Counted from the first letter of the stretch, positions 1-10,382 are shown. The stretch is DNA of 64,000 nucleotides from Marinicella algicola (GCF_028401385.1 NZ_JAQOMR010000001.1:2916501-2980500), one strand, 5' to 3'. Numbers and translations: made by a program. The notes: a model not told the origin generated them from the letters alone.

Positions 1-173
1 CAGTAAAGCGCGATCGGCCAGGCGCCGTGGGCGGCAAACCAGAGCGCATTCGGGAAAAACCCGAGCGCAGCAACAGCGAGCAGGACACGAAATCCCTTGC
101 GCCCCAGAGAGCGATGGGGAAAAGTTCAGCCGAAAAGACCGGCCGGTCTTCAAACGCATTCACATCGGTCATA
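1..173 (-). CDS. DUF2244 family membrane protein, 3' part outside window
   Basis: The reverse strand reads from an ATG at 173 (MTDVNAFEDRPVFSAELFPH...) and stays open to the window edge, so only about 57 N-terminal residues are seen. The stretch RSLGRKGFRVLL followed by a hydrophobic segment and GAWPIALY resembles the start of DUF2244 proteins, small inner-membrane proteins of unknown function common in alphaproteobacteria. It is divergent from nth with only 19 bases between the two starts. The family call rests on motif memory over a short fragment; the membrane segment is seen directly. Confidence 0.65.
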
Positions 174-192
174 GCGCCAGCGATCAAAGAAA

Positions 193-945
193 ATGACAAA
201 AGCCAAGCCACAAGTGAGCACCCAAAGGACGAAAAAGTCAAATCCGGCTACCGTCCGCAAACCTGCAACGCCGCGCTCCGCCTACTCGAAAGAGGAAATC
301 CGGGAGATCTTCCGCCGGTTTTCAGTGCAGCGGCCCGAGCCGAAGGGTGAACTCGATCATACCAACGCCTTCACGCTGCTGGTTGCCGTGGCGCTTTCCG
401 CCCAAGCCACCGATATCGGCGTCAACAAGGCAACGAAAACGCTGTTTGCTGTGGCCGATACGCCGGAAAAGATGGCGGCACTCGGCGAGGAGCAGCTGAC
501 CTCCTATATCCGCACCATCGGGCTTTACCGCAACAAGGCCAAAAATGTAATCGCACTCAGCCAGCGCCTGATTACTGAGTTCGGGAGCGAAGTGCCCCGA
601 ACGCGCGAAGAACTGGTAAGCCTGCCCGGCGTCGGACGCAAGACTGCCAATGTGGTGATGTCGATGGCCTTTGGCGAAGCCACGATTGCCGTCGATACCC
701 ATATTTTCCGCATCTCCAACCGCATCGGCCTTGCGCCGGGAAAGACACCGGACGCGGTGGAGGCAAAACTCGAAAAGATCATTCCGCCGGACTATCTGTT
801 TCACGCCCATCACTGGCTGATCCTGCACGGGCGCTACGTTTGCAAGGCCCGCAAACCGGATTGCCCGGCCTGCGTCATTGCCGATATCTGTAAGGCGGCC
901 GAGAAAACCAGTGAGATGCCCGCCCCATTGGTACCGGCGGGCTGA
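193..945 (+). CDS. nth: Endonuclease III (DNA glycosylase/AP lyase)
   Basis: This base-excision-repair enzyme removes oxidised pyrimidines and nicks abasic DNA. All family hallmarks are present in 250 residues: the helix-hairpin-helix LPGVGRKTA with catalytic Lys150, the catalytic Asp168 in AVDTHIFRISNRIG, and the C-terminal iron-sulphur loop with cysteines 217, 224, 227 and 233 in the C-x6-C-x2-C-x5-C spacing. The N-terminus carries a basic tail of about 30 residues typical of rhizobial homologues. It stands alone, divergent from the DUF2244 gene and convergent with a LacI gene. Confidence 0.97.
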   Translation: MTKAKPQVSTQRTKKSNPATVRKPATPRSAYSKEEIREIFRRFSVQRPEPKGELDHTNAFTLLVAVALSAQATDIGVNKATKTLFAVADTPEKMAALGEEQLTSYIRTIGLYRNKAKNVIALSQRLITEFGSEVPRTREELVSLPGVGRKTANVVMSMAFGEATIAVDTHIFRISNRIGLAPGKTPDAVEAKLEKIIPPDYLFHAHHWLILHGRYVCKARKPDCPACVIADICKAAEKTSEMPAPLVPAG

Positions 946-991
946 CACGTCCGATTACCCGTTCGCACGGTGTTCAATAACCGCCCCCGAG

Positions 992-2010
992 TCACAACTT
1001 ATGCGGCGGAGCAGTCGATTGGCGCACGACCAGTTCGGTCGGCAGCGTGATGCGGTTGCTGGGCGCATCGAGACCGCCAATGCGGGCCAGCAATGTATTC
1101 ATCGCCGACCGGCCGATCTGACGCAGTGGCTGCCTGATGGTGGTCAGCGGCGGGTGCATCTGCTGCGAAATGGCAATGTCATCAAAGCCGATCAGCGACA
1201 TATCCTCTGGTATCCTCACCCCCTTCTCGCGCAGCGCTGGCTGGCGCCGAGTGCGCTGATATCGTTGGCGGCAAAAATGGCGGTCGGAGGCTGTATCAGC
1301 GCCAGCAGCTGTTTGGCGGCATCAAAGCCACTTTTCTGCAGGAAATCGCCGTTAACGATCAGCGCGGGATCCCTGTCCAGGCCAAACTGGGCGGCGGCAT
1401 CGCTATAACCCGCCATCCGCTCACGGGCCGAACGCAGGCGATTGTCACCGGTGATGAAACCGATACGCCGGTGCCCGAGATCCGCCAGATGGCGCACCGC
1501 AAGCCTCGCGCCCTGATAGCTGTCGCCATCGACCGCGGGAAAGAGCGGGTCATCATAAAGCGTGTCGATCGTCACCACCGGCAGGCCCGCGCTGGTGATC
1601 TGTTCCAGATAGCTCGCCTCGTAAGGCAGGATCGCGATGATGCCGCCTGCGATTTGCTGCAGCAAGCTCGCCACACTGCTTGGCGCCGTGCTGTCGCGAT
1701 CGGGAAGTGAGTAGACCAGCGCTTCGTAGCCGGCGCTTTTGGCTGCACCGCTGATACCGAGCACGATGTCGCTGGTAAACGGCGCATGCAGTTCGGCCAT
1801 CACGCCGATAATGCGTGAGCGGCCATTGGCCAGCTTCTGGGCAAACGGATTGACAGAGTAGCCCATCTCATCTGCAATGCGCAGAATGTCCTCGCGCGTT
1901 TCGGCCGAAACGCCGGGCTGGTTGTTGAGAGCCCGTGAGGCCGTCATCCGGGAAACACCCGCAACTTTTGCTATCTCGGCCAGCGTGGCCGCGCGCTTCT
2001 TCACCGCCAC
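992..2010 (-). CDS. LacI-family regulator of the adjacent sugar operon (one frameshift)
   Basis: The DNA-binding domain (TLAEIAKVAGVSRMTASRAL, residues about 8-27) is followed by a periplasmic-binding-like effector domain ending in GFDDIAISQQMHPPLTTIRQP. The start is placed at GTG 2010 because AGGGGAG lies five bases upstream. The frame breaks near 1239: one missing base in the stretch GCCAGCGCTG restores the expected ALREKGVRIPEDM join, so the gene is probably intact in the organism. It is divergent from the transporter starting at 2324. A 14-base palindrome of LacI/GntR-operator type lies in that operon's promoter (2263-2276), which suggests local repression relieved by the imported sugar. 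Confidence 0.88.
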
Positions 2011-2248
2011 ACTATCTCCCCTGGCGCAGGTTTGCCGGTGTAGCGACTGAGGCATCGCAAAAGATACCGAACGGACCAACACCATTCCCCTTCTTCGTTT
2101 GCCGAGGCCCTACATTCCGCAAGGGCGATGCTTCGACTAGCACAATTTTGTCACAATAGCGACAGAGCCACATTTACCTGGCCGGACAAGGTATTTTCCT
2201 TGGCGCGGCCTGCCAGTCATGCGCCCTGATCTCCGTAACGAAACAAGA

Positions 2249-2277
2249 TTGACACTACGTACCGTTACCGGTAACGT
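2249..2277 (+). promoter_or_regulatory. Promoter with LacI-type operator CGTTACCGGTAACG
   Basis: TTGACA (2249-2254) is followed after 17 bases by TAACGT (2272-2277), a plausible -35/-10 pair for the sugar operon. The perfect palindrome CGTTACCGGTAACG (2263-2276) fills the spacer and touches the -10 box, so a bound repressor would block RNA polymerase. The palindrome is seen directly; its use by the adjacent LacI protein is inferred. Confidence 0.6.
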
Positions 2278-2323
2278 ATCTCATATCGTAAGACATAGAA
2301 CTGACTTGCAATGGGAGGACACA

Positions 2324-3616
2324 ATGCAATTCAAACCGACCGGAACTTTCACCCGTCTTTTGGGCTCAGCAGCCATTGCCGCGCTCTTGCCTCTGGCCGC
2401 TCAGGCTCAGGACACCAAGACGATCACGTCATGGGATCTGCGCTCGGATACGGCAACCGCCGGCATCGTCCGCGCCGGCATGGATCGCTTCGAAGCGACC
2501 CATCCTGGCTATGTCGTCGAGGATCTGCACTTTGCCAACGACGCCTACAAGACCAAACTGAAGATTGCGTTCGGCGCCAATGAGCCTCCCTGCGTCTTTG
2601 CCTCCTGGGGCGGCGGCCCGCTCAAGGAATATGTCGATTCCGGCCAGGTTGTCGACCTGACGCCCTATCTGGAAGATCATGCCGCGTTCAAAGACCGGTT
2701 TGTGCCCGCAAGCTTCGGGGCCGTCACCTTCGATGACAATATCTATGGCATTCCGGCTGAAAACACGACGATTGCCGCGATTTTCTACAACACCGAAATC
2801 TTCGACGATCTTGGGCTGACTCCACCGGAAACCTGGGATGACCTGATGCATGTCATCACGGTCTTGAACGAAAACAACATTGCCCCCTTCGCGCTGGCCA
2901 ACAAGAACAAATGGCCGGGATCGATGTATTTCGTGCTGCTGGCCGACCGTATCGGCGGACCGGAAGTCTTCCAGAAGGCCGCCTATGGTGAAGAGGGCGG
3001 TTCGTTTGAGGATCCTGCCTTCATAGAGGCGGGCGAGCGCCTGCAGGAACTGGTCAAGGCCAACGCCTTCGCCAGAGGCTATAACGGCCTCGACTACGAT
3101 GTCGGCGGCTCCCGCCGCCTGCTTTACGCCAACCGTGCTGCCATGGAACTGATGGGTAGCTGGGAAATGGCGACAATCCGCAACGAAAACCCGGAATTTG
3201 CCAAGAAGGTCGATTTTTTCACCTTCCCGTCCGTGCCCGGTGGAAAAGGCGATCCAAGCAATGTTGCGGGCACGATCGGCGACAACTTTCTTTCGATCTC
3301 GGCGGAATGCCCCTACAAGGACGCAGCCTTTGATCTCCTGATGTCGATGACCGATGATCAGTCGGCGAAGGATCGCCTGGCCGATCAGCGTGTTATGCCT
3401 CTGAAGGGTATCACCACGGAAGACCCCTTCCTGAACAAGGTTCTGGACGTCGTCGGCGAAGCCGGCAGCGTTCAGCTCTGGTACGATCAGGAATTGCCGC
3501 CGGCCGTCGGCGAGGTCCACAAGGATACGGTCCAGCAGCTTTTCGGCCTCTCGATCACGCCGGAAGAAGCCGCCGCCGAAATGGAACAGGCCGCTCAGGC
3601 CGAAGCCAAGCAGTAA
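2324..3616 (+). CDS. Sugar ABC transporter substrate-binding protein (CUT1)
   Basis: Periplasmic receptor of a carbohydrate importer, about 430 residues. The start is ATG 2324, preceded by GGGAGG; it begins with a signal peptide (MQFKPTGTFTRLLGSAAIAA..AAQAQ, cleavage after AQAQ). The mature protein opens with TKTITSWDLRSD and has the type 1 extracellular solute-binding (PF01547-like) pattern, including FASWGGGPLKEYVDSGQVVDLTPYL. It is the first gene of the operon receptor-permease-permease-ATPase-GH3, so the ligand is probably a beta-linked oligosaccharide that the GH3 enzyme hydrolyses. The exact sugar cannot be read from the sequence. Confidence 0.93.
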   Translation: MQFKPTGTFTRLLGSAAIAALLPLAAQAQDTKTITSWDLRSDTATAGIVRAGMDRFEATHPGYVVEDLHFANDAYKTKLKIAFGANEPPCVFASWGGGPLKEYVDSGQVVDLTPYLEDHAAFKDRFVPASFGAVTFDDNIYGIPAENTTIAAIFYNTEIFDDLGLTPPETWDDLMHVITVLNENNIAPFALANKNKWPGSMYFVLLADRIGGPEVFQKAAYGEEGGSFEDPAFIEAGERLQELVKANAFARGYNGLDYDVGGSRRLLYANRAAMELMGSWEMATIRNENPEFAKKVDFFTFPSVPGGKGDPSNVAGTIGDNFLSISAECPYKDAAFDLLMSMTDDQSAKDRLADQRVMPLKGITTEDPFLNKVLDVVGEAGSVQLWYDQELPPAVGEVHKDTVQQLFGLSITPEEAAAEMEQAAQAEAKQ

Positions 3617-3675
3617 CGGCCGAGAACACTTAACTCCAAACCTCCCGAGGCGTTCGTATTGCATACGCCCCGCAC

Positions 3676-3703
3676 CGGTCGCCGCCTTTACCGGCGGCGA
3701 CCG
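3676..3703 (+). promoter_or_regulatory. Stem-loop between receptor and permease genes
   Basis: CGGTCGCCGCC (3676-3686) pairs perfectly with GGCGGCGACCG (3693-3703) around a six-base loop. There is no T run directly after it, so it is more likely an RNA-stability or partial-termination element that keeps the receptor more abundant than the membrane genes, as in other binding-protein operons. The structure is seen; the role is inferred. Confidence 0.6.
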
Positions 3704-3764
3704 AGAGGCTGCTTGTGTCTTTTTCCCGGGTTTACCGGAAATAAGACGAGAGAAAGGAAACAAC

Positions 3765-4696
3765 ATGTCCACGGCGATAACGCGGACGGCGGCCGACCGG
3801 CAAAGGCAGCGAAAGAAATGGGTTCTGGCCCAAAAGGCAGCCCCCATTATCTTCATGGCGCCGGCGGTCATATTTCTGGCGGTCTACCTGCTCTACCCGC
3901 TCGTTTCCAGTTTCCGGCTTTCCTTTGTCAACTGGAACGGCCTTGGGGACACGGCCCGCTTCGTCGGCATGGATAACTGGGTCCGGCTGATGCATGACAG
4001 CGTGTTCTGGCATTCGGCGTGGAACAACATCCTGCTGGCGCTGTTCTCCATTATCGTTCAATTGCCGATCGCGCTGGTTCTGGCCGTGGTTCTGGACGAG
4101 GCCAGCAAGGGCTCGCGGATCCTCAAAATCCTCTATTTCATCCCGCTGTTGATGTCCTCCGTTGCCCTCGGGGTTCTGTTCAAGAATATCTACGATCCGA
4201 ATTTCGGCCCGATCAATTCAGTTCTGGACGCCATGGGGCTTTACGGCTGGGCGCATGACTGGCTTGGCGATCCGCGCTACGCGCTGGGATCGGTCATTGC
4301 GGTCGTGCTGTGGCAGAACATCCCCTTTACATGGTGCTGTTCCTGGCCGGCCTCGCCTCTTTCCCGCGTGAAATCACCGAGGCGGCAAGGCTCGACGGCG
4401 CGTCCCAGACGACCATCTTCTGGCGGTTGAAACTGCCGCATCTGCAAGGCACGTTCCGCACAGCCGTGCTGCTCGCGACCATCGGCTCGATGCGCTATTT
4501 CGACCTGATCTACGTCATGACCGAAGGCGGGCCGGAAAATGCCTCACAGGTGATGGCAAGCTATATGTACAAGCAGGTCTTCGCCTCCTTCGAGCTCGGC
4601 TACGGCACCACGGTCGCCGCCGCCATGTTCATCATCATCACCGTAATCGCTTCAGTCGCTTTCCGTCTGTCCAAGCGGTTCGAGACGGAGGTCTGA
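3765..4696 (+). CDS. Sugar ABC transporter permease, MalF/UgpA type (one frameshift)
   Basis: Inner-membrane permease with an N-terminal helix ([21 protein letters not shown]), several further hydrophobic segments, and the cytoplasmic EAA loop [20 protein letters not shown] that contacts the ATPase. The frame breaks at 4326-4329. Adding one T to the TTT run rejoins QNIPF with [16 protein letters not shown], the normal permease sequence, so this is probably a sequencing error. The start is ATG 3765, behind GAGAAAGGAAACAAC. The stop is 4 bases before the partner permease, as expected for co-translated subunits. Confidence 0.92.
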
Positions 4697-4700
4697 TCCG

Positions 4701-5537
4701 ATGAGAAAGAAACAAGGCTTCAAGGTCTCGCGCGTTGCCATACCGGTGCTCGGCCTCTTCTGGCTGGCAGTCACCACATTGCCCTTCATCTTCGTGGCGT
4801 TCATGAGCCTGAAGACGCAGCAGGAAACCTTTATCAAGCCATTCTGGGCGCTACCGGAAAGCTTTAATCTTTCCAACTATATCGAGGTGCTTGAGGGCTC
4901 GTTCCTGATCTACCTCAGAAACAGCCTGTTTGTGATCTCGACTTCGGTCGTCATCATCATGCTGTTTTCCTCGATGGCCGCCTATGCGCTGGCCCGGCTG
5001 AAATTCAAATTCTCCGACAGCCTGTTCGCGCTGATCATCGCCGGTATGATTGTGCCGCTTCATGTCACGCTCGTGCCCGTCTATCTGATGACCCGCTCGA
5101 TGGGGCTTTATGACACGCCGGCGGGCCTGATCGGTCCCTATGTCGCCATCAGCCTGCCGATCTCGGTGTTCATTCTGACGGAATTCATGCGACAGGTCCC
5201 CAAAGAGCTGGAAGAAGCTGCCAAGCTTGATGGCTGCGGCCCCTTCAAAGTCTACTGGAAGATCTTCCTGCCCCTTTCAGGGCCCGGCCTTTCCACAGTT
5301 GCAATCTATAACGGCATCATGCTGTGGAACGAATTTGTCTTCGCCTATGTGTTGACCTCTTCGACCGACAGGCGGACGCTGCCGCTGGCAGTCTGGGATT
5401 TCCAGGGCCAGTACGCCTCGAATGTCCCCGCCATCATGGCCGTCGTCACGCTTTCCGCCCTGCCTTTGATCATCGTCTACGCCATCGGTCAGGAAAAGAT
5501 CGTCAACGGCATGATGGCCGGCTCGCTCAAGGGCTGA
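4701..5537 (+). CDS. Sugar ABC transporter permease, MalG/UgpE type
   Basis: Second membrane subunit of the importer, 278 residues and unbroken. It has six predicted hydrophobic segments and a clear EAA loop ([20 protein letters not shown], about residues 173-192). The C-terminus [16 protein letters not shown] is characteristic of CUT1 MalG-like permeases. It follows the first permease by 4 bases and precedes the ATPase by 19 bases. Confidence 0.95.
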   Translation: MRKKQGFKVSRVAIPVLGLFWLAVTTLPFIFVAFMSLKTQQETFIKPFWALPESFNLSNYIEVLEGSFLIYLRNSLFVISTSVVIIMLFSSMAAYALARLKFKFSDSLFALIIAGMIVPLHVTLVPVYLMTRSMGLYDTPAGLIGPYVAISLPISVFILTEFMRQVPKELEEAAKLDGCGPFKVYWKIFLPLSGPGLSTVAIYNGIMLWNEFVFAYVLTSSTDRRTLPLAVWDFQGQYASNVPAIMAVVTLSALPLIIVYAIGQEKIVNGMMAGSLKG

Positions 5538-5556
5538 TGGAACCGGAGTAACAACA

Positions 5557-6718
5557 ATGACACAGATTATTCTCGAAAACGTCGAAAAACGCTTCGCCAA
5601 GCTCACCGTCCTGCACGACATCAATCTCAACATAGAAGACGGCCAGTTCTGCGTGTTTCTTGGTCCGTCCGGCTGTGGCAAGTCCACGCTTCTTAGAATG
5701 ATTGCCGGCATCGAGGAAACCACTGAAGGTGCGCTGACGATCGGCGGCGAGATCATGAACGATGTGCCGCCGGCCGAGCGCCGCGTGGCGATGGTGTTCC
5801 AGAACTACGCGCTCTATCCGCATATGAGTGTTTACGAGAATATGGCTTTCGGTCTGAAACAGGCCAAGACGCCGAAGGCGGATATTGAAAGGCGGGTCAA
5901 CGAGGCTGCACGGATGCTGCAGATTGAGCCATTGCTGGATCGCCGGCCCAAGCAGCTTTCCGGCGGTCAGCGCCAGCGCGTCGCCATTGGCCGCGCCATC
6001 GTCCGCCAACCCGCCGTCTTCCTGTTCGATGAACCGCTGTCGAACCTTGATGCGGCGCTGCGTGTCCACATGCGGTCCGAAATCGCCAATCTGCACAACG
6101 ACTACCCCGAAGCCAGCATGATCTACGTGACCCACGACCAGACGGAAGCCATGGCGCTTGCCGACAAGATCGTGCTGCTGCGCGCCGGGCCGGATGTCAC
6201 CAAAAAGGGAGCATTGCCCAGGTTGGCGCGCCCTCGAACTCTACCACCGTCCTGCAAACCTGTTTGCTGCAGGCTTTCTCGGCTCCCCTTCAATGAATTT
6301 CCTGAAGGTGACGTTGGAAAGCGCCGATGCGGACGGAGCGGTTATCAAGCTTGAAACCGGTGAAAGCCTTAAGGTTCCCGTCACAACCGATGGCCTTGCC
6401 AGCGGCGCAGAGCTGACACTCGGCGTACGTCCGGAGCATATGCACCCGGTTGATGATGACACCAGCGAGCAGGTGATCCGCCGCAAGGTCCGGGCTGTTG
6501 AGAATTTCGGTGAATACAGCCACCTCTACCTCAATGAAAGCACGGAAACGCCGATCATCGCCAAGGTCGCCGAGGATGTTTTAAAGGTCCCGGAGAAGCC
6601 CATGGCTTTCTTCGTCAAGCCGGCGGCCTGCCATCTCTTCGATGCCGACGGCGAGGCATTGGACTATCTGCCGAGCGTGCCCGGCCCGCATGAGCTCAGC
6701 TCCACTGACGCGGTTTGA
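5557..6718 (+). CDS. Sugar ABC transporter ATPase, MalK/UgpC type (two frameshifts)
   Basis: Energises the importer. Walker A (GPSGCGKST), Q-loop ([10 protein letters not shown]), signature LSGGQRQR, Walker B with catalytic Glu ([11 protein letters not shown]) and the His switch (THDQTEA) are all present, followed by the regulatory TOBE region ([10 protein letters not shown] to the C-terminus). The frame is lost at about 6209 and again at 6231-6233. One missing base at each point restores [18 protein letters not shown], the usual MalK sequence. It lies between the permeases and the GH3 gene in the same operon. Confidence 0.9.
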
Positions 6719-6725
6719 ACACGGA

Positions 6726-9125
6726 ATGAGTAAGATGAACAATACACACAACACTCCCTTCTATAAAGACGCATCCCAACCGGTTGATGCGCGTGTTGCA
6801 GACCTTCTCGCCCGCATGACGATCGAGGAAAAGGTCGGGCAGTTACATGCCGTCTGGCTGTTTCTGTCTGAGGATGGCAACCACCAGACGCGCTCCGACC
6901 AGTTCACCGGCTCCACCGATCCGGATACGCTGAAGGCCATGCTCTCCTCCGGCCTCGGCCAGGTCACCCGGCCGCTCGGCACCCGTAGCATCGATGCGGC
7001 CGAAGGCGTGCGCGCACTGAACGCGCTGCAGAAGTTCATGGTTGAGGAAACCCGACTCGGCATTCCTGTGATGTCGCATGAGGAGTGCCTGTCCGGCCTG
7101 ATGATCAAGGGTGCGACGCTGTTTCCGTCCTCGCTCTCCTTTGGCGCAACCTTCAATCCGGAGCTGGTCGAGAAGGTCGGTGCGGCGATTGGCCAGGAAT
7201 CGCGTGCCATCGGCTGCCATCAGGGGCTTGCCCCGGTGCTCGATGTCGCTCGCGATGCCCGCTGGGGCAGGACCGAGGAAAGCATCGGCGAAGACCCGTA
7301 TCTGACAGGTGTGATCGCCTCGGCCTATGTCAAAGGCCTGCAGGGCGAGGATCGCGGAGTTCTGGCGACGCTGAAACACTATGCGGGCCATTCCGCCAGC
7401 GAAGGCGGGCGCAACCATGCCCCGGTCCATATGGGCTGGCGCGAGCTGAACGACATGTTCATGCTGCCCTTCGAAATGGCGGTGAAGCTCGCCAATGCCG
7501 GTTCGGTGATGCCCGCCTATCACGATATCGACGGCGAACCCGTCCATGCCTCACATCACCTGATGACCAAGGTGCTGCGCGATGACTGGGGCTTTGACGG
7601 TCTGGTCGTCGCCGATTATGTCGGCGTCAGCCTGCTCTATCAGCATCACGGCATCGCCGAGAACCGGGCCGAGGCGGCCGCACTTTCCTTCAATGCCGGC
7701 CTTGATATCGAACTGCCCGGGGATGATTGCGCCAAGGATATGAAGGAAGCGCTTGAGCGCGGTCTCATCACAGAGGCAAAGATCGACGAGATCGTCGGTC
7801 GTGTGCTGAAGGAGAAATTCCGGCTTGGCCTGTTCGAAAAGCCCTACGCCGACGACGGCAAGATCGTGCTCCAGCGCCGTGACTACGTCGAGGTCGCCCG
7901 GCAGACGGCTGAACAGTCGGTCACCATTCTCGACAATAACGGCATTCTGCCGCTTGCTGCAAACCAGAAGGTCGCCGTCATCGGCCCGACTGCGGACGAT
8001 CCGCTGGCGCTTCTCGGCGACTACGCCTTCCCCGTGCACCTGATCCATAACGAGGCCCAGGAAGAGATCGAAAGCGTCGTCACACCGCTGGCGGGTCTCA
8101 GAGCGAAGCTCGGGGCCAAAAATGTCATCTATGCACGAGGCTGCAACATCCTCGACGAGCGCAAGGCAGGCGCCCCGGTCTTTCCCGGCGATGTTGATGA
8201 CAGCACCTCGCTGGAACAGGCCTCCTCGCTTTCCACGCGGGTCGATATGATCCCGAGCGCCGTGGAAGCGGCAAGGAATGCCGACGTCGCCATCGTCTGC
8301 GTCGGCGACCTTTCCGGCATTTTCCAGACCGGCACGGTGGGCGAAGGCTCCGATACCGACACGCTGGAACTGCCCGGTGTGCAGCAGAAACTGCTTGATG
8401 CTGTGATTGAAACCGGCAAGCCGGTGATCGCCGTCATCTCCTCGGGCCGCCCATACAATCTCGGTGGCGCGGAAGACAGGATCGCAGCCCAGGTCATGAC
8501 CTTCTTCTCCGGCCAGGAGGGCGGCACCGCGCTTGCAAGCGTTCTAACCGGCGCGGTGGAACCTTCCGGCCGGCTGACGCTGTCGATCCCGCATAATGTC
8601 GGCGCCGCACCCTATTTCTACAATCACAGCTTCAAGAGTTCCGGCACGCCGATTGCGCGGCATTTCGGCAGCCGCTATCCCTTCGGTCATGGCCTCTCCT
8701 ACACGAGCTTCGACTTTTCCGATGTGGCGCTGGAAAGCGAGACTGTCGATATTGAAACGGGCACCGTGCGACTGTCATTTACAGTCACAAACACTGGCAA
8801 TCGCAAAGGCATTGCTGTGCCTCAGCTCTATGTTCGCGACGAGATCGCTACATTGGTGCGACCGGTCAAGGAACTGAAGGCTTTCGGCAAGCTTGACCTG
8901 AAACCCGGCGAAAGCGCACGGCTGACCTTTGAAGTGCCCACCGACATGCTGAACTTCACCGGCTATGAAGGCTTCCGTGTTGTTGAACCCGGTTTCTTCA
9001 CGCTGATGATCGGTGCATCGAGCGGTGACATCAAACTGAAAACCAGAGTTGAGTTGACCGGCGAGCGCAGAAAACTTCCCGCAGACTGGCGGATGCTGAG
9101 CGGCTTTCAGGTGGTAAAACCGTAA
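6726..9125 (+). CDS. Glycoside hydrolase family 3 (beta-glucosidase/beta-xylosidase)
   Basis: Cytoplasmic glycosidase of about 800 residues with no signal peptide. The N-terminal GH3 barrel carries the nucleophile Asp297 in GLVVADYVGV. The alpha/beta sandwich domain (from about residue 415) includes VCVGDLSGIFQTGTVGEGSD. A fibronectin-III-like C-terminal domain (VRLSFTVTNTGNRKGIAVPQLYV) completes the GH3-FnIII architecture. I chose ATG 6726; ATG 6735 is equally possible because the upstream Shine-Dalgarno is weak. It closes the transporter operon, so imported oligosaccharides are probably hydrolysed inside the cell. Whether it prefers glucosides or xylosides cannot be settled by reading. Confidence 0.93.
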   Translation: MSKMNNTHNTPFYKDASQPVDARVADLLARMTIEEKVGQLHAVWLFLSEDGNHQTRSDQFTGSTDPDTLKAMLSSGLGQVTRPLGTRSIDAAEGVRALNALQKFMVEETRLGIPVMSHEECLSGLMIKGATLFPSSLSFGATFNPELVEKVGAAIGQESRAIGCHQGLAPVLDVARDARWGRTEESIGEDPYLTGVIASAYVKGLQGEDRGVLATLKHYAGHSASEGGRNHAPVHMGWRELNDMFMLPFEMAVKLANAGSVMPAYHDIDGEPVHASHHLMTKVLRDDWGFDGLVVADYVGVSLLYQHHGIAENRAEAAALSFNAGLDIELPGDDCAKDMKEALERGLITEAKIDEIVGRVLKEKFRLGLFEKPYADDGKIVLQRRDYVEVARQTAEQSVTILDNNGILPLAANQKVAVIGPTADDPLALLGDYAFPVHLIHNEAQEEIESVVTPLAGLRAKLGAKNVIYARGCNILDERKAGAPVFPGDVDDSTSLEQASSLSTRVDMIPSAVEAARNADVAIVCVGDLSGIFQTGTVGEGSDTDTLELPGVQQKLLDAVIETGKPVIAVISSGRPYNLGGAEDRIAAQVMTFFSGQEGGTALASVLTGAVEPSGRLTLSIPHNVGAAPYFYNHSFKSSGTPIARHFGSRYPFGHGLSYTSFDFSDVALESETVDIETGTVRLSFTVTNTGNRKGIAVPQLYVRDEIATLVRPVKELKAFGKLDLKPGESARLTFEVPTDMLNFTGYEGFRVVEPGFFTLMIGASSGDIKLKTRVELTGERRKLPADWRMLSGFQVVKP

Positions 9126-9190
9126 CCGGTTTGACCTTCCCGCAGACAATAGAAGTATATTAACAGGCTTCAGCCCTGATGCGATCCTGT

Positions 9191-9221
9191 GAAAGCCCCC
9201 GCCCTTGTTGCGGGGGCTTTC
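9191..9221 (+). terminator. Operon terminator hairpin
   Basis: GAAAGCCCCCGC (9191-9202) and GCGGGGGCTTTC (9210-9221) form a perfect 12-bp stem with a seven-base loop, 65 bases after the GH3 stop. The T tract is short, but stem strength and position support transcription termination. Confidence 0.8.
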
Positions 9222-9367
9222 TGTTGCTGCGTGATGGAGTACCGGTCTGTTTCCGGCCAAGCGCCGAACTGCATGACCGCTTTACGCCCATTTCCATTGG
9301 TGTTTGACCGAGCCAAGAATCCTGATATGAAAGTTTTCTGACAACAGCCTCCCAGCAGTGAACACCC

Positions 9368-10294
9368 ATGCCACGTAACTTTCTCGTCGTTGATCCTGAA
9401 AAGGATTTCCATGTCATCAAGGGGCTTGCAGCGCCAGCGCGCGTCGCTGTCCTCAAGCTGCTGCGCCGCAAAGGTGCACTGAACGTCAAGGAAATCGGCG
9501 AAATTCTGAACCTTCCGCAGTCGACGGTGTCGCTGAGCGTGCAATTGCTGGAGGATGCCGGCCTGATCCGCACAGAGAGCCAGCGTGCGCGCAAGGGCAA
9601 CCAGAAAGTCTGCACCAACATCTACGATGAGATCGCGATTGTGTTCGGCGATGCGACGGAAGAACGCCGCAATGACGGCATCGAGGTCGCCATGCCCGTC
9701 GGGCTCTACACTGCCTTCGATGTGAGCGCACCATGCGGACTGTGTACCGACGAAGGCATTATAGGACTTCTGGACGTGCCCGACAGCTTCCTCGATCCGG
9801 CACGGATGAAGGCGGGACTGATCTGGTTCACGCGCGGTTCGGTTGAATACCAGTTTCCAAACAACGCCCGGCTCGACAACCGCGAAATCACCGAGCTCGA
9901 ATTCTCGATGGAACTTTCATCCGAAATGCCGGGAACCAATCCGGACTGGCCGTCGGACATCACCATCACCATCAATGGCGTCGATATCGGACAGTGGACC
10001 TCGCCCGGCGATTTCGGCGACCGTCGTGGCGTATTTACCCCGGACTGGTGGAAGCTGAACGGCTCGCAATACGGCATGCTCAAGCGTTTCCGCGTAACAC
10101 CTGCCGGCTCCTATGTCGACGGTGTCAAGATGTCCGATGTCTGTCTCGACGATCTCAAGCTCGCTCAACGGCATTCGATCCGCCTAGCCGTAAGTGTGCG
10201 CGAGGATGCCCGCCACCCCGGCGGCATCAACATTTTCGGCAAGGGCTTTGGCAATTACGATCAGGATATCGTTCTGCGCCTGACCACCAAATAG
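9368..10294 (+). CDS. ArsR-like HTH regulator with sensory C-terminal domain (COG4189-like)
   Basis: Residues about 15-80 form a winged helix (GLAAPARVAVLKLLRRKG.. LNLPQSTVSLSVQLLEDAGLI) of ArsR type. The remaining 220 residues form a beta-rich domain (SSEMPGTNPDWPSDITITINGVDIGQW, FGNYDQDIVLRL) that I associate with predicted regulators found beside arabinofuranosidase genes. No metal-binding Cys motif of classical ArsR is present, so it probably senses a sugar or a protein partner. It directly precedes the GH51 gene, where an inverted repeat (10383-10396) is a candidate site. Confidence 0.8.
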   Translation: MPRNFLVVDPEKDFHVIKGLAAPARVAVLKLLRRKGALNVKEIGEILNLPQSTVSLSVQLLEDAGLIRTESQRARKGNQKVCTNIYDEIAIVFGDATEERRNDGIEVAMPVGLYTAFDVSAPCGLCTDEGIIGLLDVPDSFLDPARMKAGLIWFTRGSVEYQFPNNARLDNREITELEFSMELSSEMPGTNPDWPSDITITINGVDIGQWTSPGDFGDRRGVFTPDWWKLNGSQYGMLKRFRVTPAGSYVDGVKMSDVCLDDLKLAQRHSIRLAVSVREDARHPGGINIFGKGFGNYDQDIVLRLTTK

Positions 10295-10382
10295 CGACTG
10301 AACGAAAGTTCACCCGAACAACACCGACCTTCGAAAAGCCGCTTGACGAAAGGATTGATCGGGTCTTTATTATCCAGAAATA

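Noticed and set aside
2429..3871. 480-residue minus-strand frame over the sugar receptor gene
   Set aside because: Complementary-strand shadow of a gene with signal peptide and family motifs; it runs across three plus-strand features.
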